Shown piece by piece: positions 1 to 18,800 of a stretch of DNA of 64,000 nt. The DNA is from Heliopora coerulea (lineage: Eukaryota > Cnidaria > Anthozoa > Scleralcyonacea > Helioporidae): contig JASJOG010000144.1 of assembly GCA_030142905.1 (NCBI GenBank), positions 310,001 to 374,000 of the forward strand. The letters are read 5' to 3'. Numbering within the stretch: the stretch's first letter is position 1; every line of letters begins with the position of its first letter. The notes under the pieces are model-generated. The model had not been told where the DNA came from. It ran no database searches and saw only the letters and a list, made by a program, of their open reading frames with translations. A program made the translations under genes and the position numbers.

Positions 1-612
1 TTCATGTATTACCCGACAGAACTCATCACAGATATATAAGTTGGTTAGGTTTTAGCCTTTCTGTTGCTACACGAATAGGGATTTAACCCTACAGATGTGA
101 TTTCAGGTAAATAGGAAGTACTGGGGGATGGTTTGGGGATACGAGGGACAAGACTCCTCAATTGAACTTGTAGTAGGGAGAACGTCACGACCATCATGTA
201 AAAGTCTTGCATTCATTTCAAACTGCTTTTTGAAAGCTAAAAAAGCAAAACAAAAAAACCAAAAAAAAAAAACCAAACAAACAAAGATCTGATGCAATCT
301 GATCACAAAGCATTCGATACATTCCATTCAGTAACCAATTTTTGTGGTTATCTACTTCTATATGCCAGTCGCCTTGCGTAGTCACTTTCCACTGGTCCAC
401 ATGTCGTCATTTTGCCAGTTGTTGATACTTGATAGTTTTGAAGCTGGTAGTTTTTTCTTGGGAGGGAGGCTAGAATGCTTGCGGGGACCTTTCCCTGTAC
501 CCTGGTGTCCCAACAGGTAATGGGTTTACCCAGTCATAGTTTCTTTGTTATCCCTTAGTTTTCTTTCTTAAAAGATATGTAAGCCTAACCTATGATTTTC
601 ATTTCTGTGAAG

Positions 613-8888
<8,276 letters not shown>

Positions 8889-9420
8889 AACATCAAGACT
8901 TTTAAACTGCAAACACTGGTATCAGTTCCTGTACAAAATTTATGTGGATAGGATGTAACATGTCTTTTTTGATATCTTCTCGCATTTAATGTTGGGGCAG
9001 GATTTGTGGTCAATATTCGCCCCACGTGAACATTGTATATTGGAAAATTCAAAGAAATCTCAATTCAATTAATATTCATAATTTTTGGAAGTATTAATAC
9101 AGGGTCTTCGTAACGTAAAATATACTAATTCTTTCAGAAATTTATGAGGTACAAGTACTTTTTGTTAATACGTTTGGTGTAATAAGCAACAAAACAACAG
9201 CAAACAAACAAAGAAACAAACAAACAAACGAACGAACAAAAAAGAAACGAACCAAAAAAATTAGCAGTCCGTGACTGCATGTGGCTAATGCTGAATACAA
9301 TATTGCTTTATACACTAACACCTGACGCATTCTTTGAAAGTTGAGTGTGTTTGTAGCGAGTTTTATGAAATTTATAGCAATTCTATCGAGCTTTATCCAA
9401 TCAACAGACCTGCTCAGGTT

Positions 9421-9660
9421 TTACCAGAAATTCGAATATTCTCGCGTGGACAATGCGTGTTCGTCACGAAGGTACTGCATGTGTTTGAAGTGAACGGCTA
9501 TGGCGGATGACACCTCGAAGGACGTGTGAACACAAAGCAGAATGTAGATAATTCGAATTAGAGCGTTACATAAGTCACTGAAACCGCGTTGCGTAATGGT
9601 ATTACCAAGGTAGAAGCGAGTGGGGGTGATTGAAATGGGAAAGTTTTTTAAGTAACACAT
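9421..9660 (-). CDS. Small hypothetical membrane protein ORF, divergent from XPC (unit A)
   Basis: A 79-codon ORF with one likely membrane segment (LIRIIYILLCVHTSF region) ends in SNFW and a TAA. It reads away from XPC, so it may share the XPC promoter. The unit B copy (28415-28735) is 106 codons because an upstream T run is one base longer there; from the shared Met onward both are open. Across these 240 bp I count three substitutions between copies, two synonymous and one Leu/Phe, which fits coding constraint but is few sites. I do not recognise the family. It could also be a spurious ORF in a promoter-antisense RNA. Confidence 0.35.
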   Translation of the reverse strand: MCYLKNFPISITPTRFYLGNTITQRGFSDLCNALIRIIYILLCVHTSFEVSSAIAVHFKHMQYLRDEHALSTREYSNFW

Positions 9661-9764
9661 GACAGGAGCAGATATTTTTGTAAGAAATCCGTTCTCAAGT
9701 TTACCTGAAAGAGTGGTTTCATCGATTTTAATTTGGCCATTGGTTTTTGTTACCTTTGGTCCTG

Positions 9765-9839
9765 TTGAACACGTGAACTAACACCGACATCTCCACGTGC
9801 AAATACCTTGCATTCGTAAGGAGTGTGTCTCAAAACGAT
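9765..9839 (+). promoter_or_regulatory. Putative XPC promoter with paired E-boxes, unit A
   Basis: Two perfect CACGTG E-boxes lie at 9770-9775 and 9794-9799, 24 bp apart, within 70 bp of the XPC ATG at 9840. A reversed CCAAT box is near 9738. Both boxes are kept in unit B. CACGTG is bound by bHLH factors such as USF, MYC/MAX and CLOCK-type dimers. That it controls XPC is inference from position. Confidence 0.45.
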
Positions 9840-12800
9840 ATGGGGAAAAGAGTTAAAGGCCATGGTAGCAAATCACAAGAAACATCAGGAAAGGATAGTG
9901 TGAAAGCGCAAGGAGCAAGGGGAAGAAATGTAATTCAGAATGACTCCGCCGCGAAAGTTAACAGATGTAAGCTAAATGATTTTGTAACATTTCAATGAAT
10001 TTATATCCTGATAATTTTCATAAACTGTTCAATGCATATATTAATGTTACATTTAATAACTTGCAATTAAGACACCTTCGTAACCTTAAGTAGCAATTGC
10101 AAAGTGTGTTTGAAACTTCAGCATAATGAGGAAAACTAAATTAATTGCGCGGTTCCACTTAAGTTTAACTATATTTAATTCTGCAGGGGCAACCTTCAAG
10201 TATTGCTTTAGATGTGCATAATAAATCCGTCAAAATTCCTTTGCATGTGCATCAATTGTTTGGAATACGTCGAGGATTTTGTTTACTTTTAACAATCTCC
10301 TTGAGCGGTTTACATCATTTCCGCACAGGGAAAGTTGCACCGTTCCGGCAATTTCTCCCTCATGGAATCTGGAGCAAATTCTCCCTTTTCCATGCATTTT
10401 TTGACAAGTCTGGCAAAATTTAATGCACATTTTGACTAACTAGTAGTGACATTTTGGACAGTTTGTTTACTAATCTCAGCAATTTTTCGAGGTTCTGTGG
10501 TAATTATCAGTGCTAAATGAGGCAAAACCCAACTTTCTCTGTGGCTTTTGGAATTTTTTTTTAATCTGGCTTTATTTTATTAAATTCTTTGTAAGTTAAT
10601 GTTTCACCAAAATTTATGGAACCTCAAAAGGTATATTCTGCAAGAACTTGTATCCTTTTTATGGGAGTTACAGATATTAAATGGAATCATCAACTTTAAA
10701 GCTAACTTGTGCTTATGAAAAGTCCTGAGCATCATTGCAGTGTTTTTGGTTTTGAAGAGAACAGTCACCTATCTTTATTATCTCATTGCTTAAATGATGT
10801 ATGGCAAAGCTGCATTAGTTGCATGATGACTCCCTTTAATAGTTGAATTAAGCTATGCCTGATTAACATGGGTACACTGTTTACACCAGCAAAAATTGGA
10901 TGCATCTTAACCAAGTTAAGGCTGGACCTGGGTGAAACACAAGACCAACCAGTGTTTACAGGACATCACTAGTAGAAGCACATTACCCTGGCTAAGCCTG
11001 GATTTTGAGGGTACCCTTGTCAATTAAGATTGCAAACTTATTCTGAGGAGGAGCTTGGGTTACCGTATTTCCTGGCGTACAAGTCGACCCGGGATATAAG
11101 TCGACCCCTTATTTTTTGACTGAAATATCATGATTTTTACAATACCCCGTGTATAAGTCGAGTCTGTCAAATTAAGTAGTTACCAGACACATAATAGTGT
11201 TCGCAGAAACGTTGATAACATGGGAAATCTTTTAAAGCATATTTTTTTAATCAATAAGAGCTTATTTTCATATAGAAAAACTACACATACAGTACTGGTA
11301 TTTACTAAAGCTACTTACAATTTACTTTACATGAAATATTTTAGTATACTAAGTCTTGTAGATGAATAAACATTGGATATTAAAATGTCTGTGCATCAAA
11401 ATCCCTCAAACTTTTCATCGCTATCGTCAGACTGATCAAAAAGTTCATGAAATTGTTCCATGGCGATGCGGTCGTCAAAAGGGTCGGCCATTTCTTTGTC
11501 TTCAAGAGGACTGGGACTAGTATATCTGATCTCTAATTTTGCTTAATTTCATGACCCTTCGTATAAGTCGAGGTGGACTTTTAAACATCAATTTTTGGGT
11601 GCTAGGAAATTGACTTATATGCCAGGAAATACGGTAATGCATTTACTGTAGTAAAACAAGCCTGCAACTGTGAAACAGATTTGAGGTGAACAACATGAGA
11701 GTGACTACATTTTTATATGAGATTTAACTACTCATTTTGCATTGGAATTTCACGTTTCAGGCACTCGTAGCATGTCAGCTGCAGCAGCAAAATCAGTTTC
11801 CAAAGGTAGAGATATTTTGAAAGATGTCAACATGGCAGATGTCATTGAAAAGGATACTCCTAAAGTGCCAGTACATGTTAAATTAAACAAAACCAAAAAG
11901 AGAAAGGAGAAGTTTGAAGACTGTCAAAGTAGAAAAAAGCAAAAAAAAGACGATGTACGCGCTGCAAATTGTACTCCTGGAAAAGGTTCGAATTTTCTGT
12001 CATCAAATAAAGTTGTTAAAGATGGATCAGAAGCAGCAGCAGATGTAGAACTGAAAACCATGTCTGGTAAGTTTTCAAAAGTAAATTGCTCTTAAAACTT
12101 TTTATTGTATATAAGGCATTACATATTTGCAATTCTATAAGTAATTGCCACAGTTACAGTGTGCCATTATTTAAAAATTTCAACCTGTTTGACTATTGTA
12201 TTGCAATTTTAGCAGAAGAATTTTTTCATTAATGCTGACTCATGAGGTGCAATATTAGCTCAGAAGATCATGGCTAAGCTTTCTTTTATTCTTTACTTTC
12301 TTTCTTTCATCTATTTTTTTACATTAACTCTTCAGGCTCACAGACCTTGAAAAAAGGACAAAAATTAAGTGATGAGCTCTCAAATTCCAAAGAAAAAGAT
12401 GCTTCAACCAAAAAACCTGAAAGAAATAATTTTATGAGTCCAGGGAAATCCAAAGTAAATAAACTAAAACAGAAGATATCAAAGCTTAACAAACCTGAGG
12501 ACAAAGAGGCTGCCCTGGAGAAGAAAAAATCTCCTCTGAAAAGAAAACAATATGATGGGAAGTCCTCAAATGCATGTACTGAGTTATCAATTAAACAGCT
12601 GGTGCTGAAGAATAAGGATGATTGCAAAGATGTTAAAAAGAACGGTAAGTGTGATGATACTTTCCCAAATGATTATATGGCAAACACCAACCCTGAATAG
12701 AATCATCTTGCGTTAACTTGGATAAAATTCTTAAGTTGACCCCAGCCCCTTAGCCATTTCACCCAGGATTTAAAAGGGACACTTTATCTATGGCATATCA

Positions 12801-15800
12801 AAGTGCATTTGACCAAGTCAAATGCACTCTCTTCAAATCAAAGACACTTGAATGGGCATATATATGGGAAAGTACTGTTGAGGATTATTGACAAACCATT
12901 GTGCAAGGACATTGACCTGTTAGGAGTTTACTTTGATTAATTTAATGTGCAACAGTACACAAGCTTTCTTAAAGGAAGGCATATCAGGCCACTCCTCTGA
13001 TGCTGCTGGGGGGTGGGTGGGATATTGATGGGTTAACCAAGCTGGTAGCGCTAACCCATTAAGCACAATACCCCTTCACTGGAGCATGAAATGGTGTTAG
13101 CAAGGATGAAATTCTGAGGTGTGCCCTTAAATCTCAGGTAGAAATGGGTTATTGAGGTCATTTTTAATCCCTCCTGCTAACATTGGCCTCAGCTCAACCA
13201 TTTTCTCGGCAAAGTGAAGTGGTCTTGTATTAGCCTGAATAAAATAATGAAAGGCATTCTCAGGTAAAACTGACAGATTGATCTACAGTACATTTAAAAT
13301 ACAACTTTCCCCCTACTTATTTTCTTACTAACCTATTACTACACAGTTAAACTAAATATGTAAAAATCTAAAATTATTTTACAATAGTTCTTCATTTCTC
13401 CCGTGACTTGAAATGTTCATTTGTTTACATTGCTATTTCTGTATTGCTTTCTAATCAACGTTTAAAAGATTGAAGTCTGTGAGAGTTTGAATTTATCGAT
13501 AATTTCAAATGCCACTCTATTCCAGGACACAGCTCTGCAATGTGAAAAGGTTGATTTTAAAAAGTTTGTGTGTGGTTTCCTGTGGGCCAATTTGATCCTG
13601 AATATTGTTATTAACTCTTGCTGCAGGAGCTCTCCCTTTTGATGATTAAAATTGCTGACATAAGTCAGTAAAACAATAAAGGTCTTATGCTGCCAGGAAA
13701 GACATAGTGGCTTGTTCCAGCCCAGAACAGGATTTTGCCAGTTGTCCATAAGAACTGTTTCACTCGTGTATGAACAGAATATCAAGATCAGGAATTGGAT
13801 CTTTTATTGTGATCCATGCATATTTCATTGTATGGCAAATCAGGCCACATGGAAATGGAAGAATTTGATGTCAAACATAAATCCTGTTTAAGTTTTAGTG
13901 GTAAATTCGTTTGAGATGGAACGATTGCATTTTTGTGTGAAGGAATAGTTGAAACATTAGTTGTGAATGTTTCATCAGAAGTTCTAAACATGAGAAAAAA
14001 TAACCAGGGGGGCAAAGCCCTAGGTATTTGTTGTTTTTGAAGTGTTTAGGGCCCACTGATGAAACACAGTAATAAATGAGTGTTTAAACTAGCTTCTCAA
14101 ACGTGTATTTCAGTTGATTTATTACATATTTATTTCATTGCTTTGAGCATAAATAATGTAAATAGCCAGTTCCCCTTACTATGTCATCTGAATACAACTG
14201 CCAGAACACTTCGCGTTTTTTCATTTTCATGCAAACATTGAATTCTGAAAGTGAATGGAAAGACAATTGCTCTGATTAACATTACAAACAAGATTTTGAA
14301 AAGCATTTTGGTAGTTGTATTCAGTAGATGTATAAGGCGAATTAGCCATTAAGAAATGTGATCCAGATGACTAGTGAATTTCCTACAGGTTTTCATTGGC
14401 TATCAAAATGCATGTGATGTGCTTACTTTCATGGATTAGCTACGATAATTTATTAACTGTTAATGAGTTTGAGAATATTGCACCAAACTATCCAGAACAA
14501 GTGAGAACAGGATATTTTTTGCCGATTGGAAAATGTTATAGTATGATAACGGTATAGTATGATAACGGTATGAGATTGTTCAATGTGATCATAACCTCAG
14601 CCAATCTTACTGCGGTACTTTAAGTACTGTTCCACTATTCAACTTTGTCTTACAGAAGTGTCTCGCAATTTTTCTTCTACTTTTCCCGACAATTGAGGTA
14701 ATGCTGCAACAAATTTTTGAGGCGTTGCACAGTGTAACATCCCCCGTGCGACTTGTCTCGAAAGGGAATTGTGTTCAGCCAATGAAAATGAATGATCGGT
14801 TTAGACTTCGTCCTTTCGGTCCCAGCTGCGCAACAAGTTGGATAGACCATTGCATGGTGCAACATCATTTGTCATGCAACCGCAATGCAACAGATTCAGC
14901 TGTTGCAAGACAAATTGCATAGTGTAGACGTGCCTTTAGTTCTCTATTTTGCGTAGTATTTGAATTTATAAAGTAATGTTAGCTTTGACCGGCCCAGTGA
15001 TCAATCGTGCGTCATTTTGCATATACAACGATCATAGAAAGTATAAAGGTAGCCGTAGAAGGTACGAGTTCAAATCCCGCTCGAATCAACTACAATTTAG
15101 GCGGGTATTCGTAGTACAGGGTAATCACGAAATGTTCTGTACAATACATGAACGATTTTTACTGTTATTTTTTAATGGATAATTACTGAGGCATGCAGCA
15201 TTATACCCAATAACACTGTGCGCGGAAGTAATTATGTGTTATAATTACTGATCCTTTCCAATACCCATTATGTTTTCTCCGCATTGCATCAGCGAATTCA
15301 GCGAGCAAAATTAAACTCGACTTCCATAATTTGCTCTCTGCATTCACTGGTAAAATGCAGAGTGAAAACAATGGGTTTTCATGCGGATCAGTAATTATAA
15401 TAGTGTTTTGCAATTACAGAGTTGATGGAAAACATTTTTGATGTCATTGGCAAGTTAAGCTTAGTTTGCATGCTGCGAAGATTCGAATTGCTGTTTTCTT
15501 ATCGTCTTGGATGATATGAAAGTTCAGCTGTTTCATGCATTTCTGAAAGGAAATTCCAGGACCACCAACGTGTATGGCTGAACCTCTTCAGTTTTGGTGT
15601 TAGTTTAGTTTTTGTTCTGAATCCTTCATTACTTATGGTTAATGCTTCATACAAATTTATGCCGAACTTAAATTCAGTATCTGCAACAAAATCTCGAGAG
15701 TAAAGGGCAATGTACAGTTTTTGACAGTATATTCCTCGGGGGAATTTCTCGTTCGAACTTGAAAAACGTTGAGGAGGACTGGCGAAAAGTAACACACAGT

Positions 15801-18800
15801 TACCATAAGGATGATGGCGTGAGCCAGCATGTGAAGTTTCCAGTTTTCCAACCAGACTCTTTGAATTGGAATATCAAACCGATAGATTTGAACAGATATG
15901 GAAAGGAAGTTGAAAACAAAATCGATACCTAAGCCGATGAACACCCTGATCAAGGACTCGTTTAGAACAGCCCAGTGTGAGTTCTCAAAACTGGTTGTCA
16001 GGTACAGCACAAGGTATGCGTGACTAAATATTAAAGCGGTGTCCTCGAAAAGCATGTCTTGGATTTCAAGGTCTGTTTTCAACCGTCGGTGATGAGGTGT
16101 GTCATGTGGTGTTGGTTCGTGCCTTCCAGACTGGGGCATGTTTCTCAGGCGCGCGATGAGATATGCCCACATTCTTACGAGGAATTTTTGCACTGTTTTT
16201 CCGGCGAAATTGAGAAGACCATGGAGCAGGGAAAGTGCGATGAATATTACTCTGCTGTTTAAATCAGCTTGCATCGTACGGTACAAAATGATGCTAACTC
16301 CGTGTGAGAAGTAAGCAAGGAGAAAGTTACGATCTGGCGGTACCACCTCCGGAGTATAACTCAAGATGGAGTGTTTACTAAAAGCGATTGGTACCAACGT
16401 TAACAGCTTGGTGGCGGCGGCAAGCATGGCCTTCATTAAGTCGTTACTTGTCTCGGTAAACGCCTGAACGATTTTGTACCTGAAAATCATACTGCAGACA
16501 AAGCCAAAAATAAAGTGGTTTGTGATTCTGATCATGATTACAACGCTAGAGCCAGCCACGGAAGGAGAAACACTGCGAATCTTTCGTGCCAGAAGAACAC
16601 CATTGCAGATGATACCAGTAATAAAGAGAAGATTGCTTGGAAGAAGATATCTGTAGTAGAGTTTTGTTCTGAACACGTCAGTAAAGAGTAAACATGTTTT
16701 GTAGATTGCAACTAATACTCCAACAATTAAACCCACGTACAATATTGAGATGTAATTTGATCTGAATTTACTCCACCCAAATAAAAACAAGATTGTGACT
16801 GGAAACCAGAGGTTAAGGATTATTGCTTCAATTGCTACTCCAAATAAACTCCACCCAAGAATTGGAAACGGTAAAGTACCATTGAGGTGGTCCCATTCGA
16901 AGCATAAGTTGCTTGTGTTCAAGTTAAGATAAAGCAAAACGATCCCGAATCCTCCTAATGCTAACGCGACAACCATTATTGTGAAACTTACTTCCAAACT
17001 TTTCTTCAAAGACTGGCACATACCAGGTGATCGGTTATTTGGTGACGTGGACCCGTCAACTTGTTTGGATTCTCTGTGAGTTGTTGTGCTCCTTGGCGCG
17101 TTTGCATTCTGACAATTTTCATGGTAGCTTTCGTGATACCTGTCGCATGCTTCTGATAACCCAGATATCAGATGAGTCAAGACTGACACAATTACACCGA
17201 CTGTAAATTCGAAGATCATTTTCGAGGCGTATTTCAATCCAGGAAGCTGGAGTTCGACTATCGAGCGTATCGTAGTTGAGCTAATTTTCATTCAAATGAC
17301 GTACACCAAAATAGGTATGACGACATATCGAAAATCAATTACTTATTTTATTCTTAATACGCACGCTCTCAAGCCGTTCTCTCAGAAAAACTTTCTGAGT
17401 CCCTGACGGGAATCGAACCCGTAACCTTCTAATCGCCGGTGAGACGCTCTAACCATTGAGCTACAAAGACTCAGATGGTGAGCGAAGGTTAAATTTGTGT
17501 ACTGGTTTGTATAGATGGTAGACATAAGTACTGCCAGTCTGCTGGTCTCGATATGTCGTCTATTTTTATGTTAATCAATGATTTGTTTGTCGTAGCTTGG
17601 TAATTATGTTCTTGATACGTACGCTCTTGAGCTGTTCTCTCAGAAAAAATACAATCTATACGAACCAGTACACAAATTTAACCTTCGCTCACCATCTGAG
17701 TCTTTGTAGCTCAATGGTTAGAGTGTCTCACCAGCGATCAGAAGGTTACGGGTTCGATTCCCGTCAAAGACTCAGAACGTTTTTCTGAGAGAACGGCTTG
17801 AGAGCGTGCGTATTAAGAACATAATTACCAAGCTACCACAAACAAATCATTACTTATTTTATAACACACTATTACATTTAAACACGGTTTTCAAATACGT
17901 TGATACCATGGTGATTGGTAGTTTAAGATTGTCCACAGGTTTCAGAAATTTGTCCCATCCATGGAAGTTTTAAATAGTCAAGACATTTAGCAGGTGCAAT
18001 TGGTTTGTCTTTTTCGCCTTGATTAAAAACTATCAAGTATTCTTTTCGGGTAAGCCTGGTGGCAAACACCTTTTGTGTAACATGTCTTGCGCTGAAACCT
18101 ACTCAGACGATAATTTTAGAATTCTTTACAAATGCCGTTCCGCCTTTCAATTGAAAGTGATGGAAGCCATCATAAAACATGATCCGGATCTGTGCCGGCA
18201 AAAGGATTTTATTTTCCAACTAGCCCTATTTTGACCCTCCCGCATACCGTTGGGTCGCCATCAGTTTTCTTGAGACTATAAAAGCAGGGGATTTGTTTCT
18301 TTAGTTAGCAGACGTACAGCACTTGATAAGTGGTCTGCCGAAATGCATCGTGCACTTTTCTAATTCTTTAGGCCAACTCTTTACGTAGTGTTTTACCTCT
18401 TTAAGTTTCATACAGTTCTTTTAAGAACTAAACGGTCCAACAGTGTTTGGTTACTGTGTATACCGCTTTAGTACGTATATTTTATTTTCATTTTCTCTTA
18501 CTTTATCTTAAACTACCAATGACCGAGGCATTAACGTATTTGAAAACCGTGTTTAAATTTGTCATCACGACAAAATCGCTGTTTTACTATTACATTTAAG
18601 CGATCATTTGTTTGCCCGATTTTCCAGGGAAATAATCTTTCTGAAATAGTACTAATTGAACAACATCTGCACGAGGTTGATGACATCCAAGTGGTGAGAT
18701 TTAAGTCAGCAGCGTAAACAATTACATCAGCCGAGCCGTTTCCAGCTGAGGTGTGTGAATGGCTACCCACTCATGCAGTAATTTTATGCTTATGAGAGGT

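Larger units (their letters stand above)
8889..9839. other. Intergenic DNM1L-XPC interval, unit A
   Basis: It contains the DNM1L 3' UTR, an A-rich AAAC-type simple repeat near 9190-9260, the small minus-strand ORF (9421-9660) and the presumed XPC promoter with two CACGTG boxes. The counterpart is 27882-28834 in unit B. I did not find a convincing polyadenylation signal. Confidence 0.6.
17352..17848. mobile_element. Composite inverted SINE insertion with 14-bp target duplication, unit A
   Basis: A 497-bp insert is flanked by ATTACTTATTTTAT at 17338-17351 and 17849-17862; unit B has this 14-mer once, at 36493-36506. Two tRNA-like cores lie in opposite orientation (17398-17472 minus, 17700-17771 plus), each with the same flanking block (cut CTCTCAAGCCGTTCTCTCAG), so the insert folds back on itself. 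A third partial flank copy lies at about 17604-17650. Just before it, CGATATGTCGTC near 17550 resembles the reverse complement of host sequence left of the insertion. Confidence 0.8.

Noticed and set aside
1..612. A further DNM1L exon upstream of 613
   Set aside because: I looked for the stalk sequence that should precede exon 613-704 and found none. The intron extends past the left edge.
14655..14700. A short AG-to-GT interval in XPC intron 3
   Set aside because: It has good borders but would shift phase relative to exon 4 and encodes nothing conserved.
17700..17771. A functional tRNA gene
   Set aside because: Acceptor and T arms pair well, but the anticodon arm is mismatched, the loop lacks U33 and the unit recurs as an inverted, dispersed repeat: a SINE.
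18310..18350. Hammerhead-like CTTGATAAG...CCGAAAT in the 17882-18585 relic
   Set aside because: Two core positions differ from the consensus and the closing stems are not clear.
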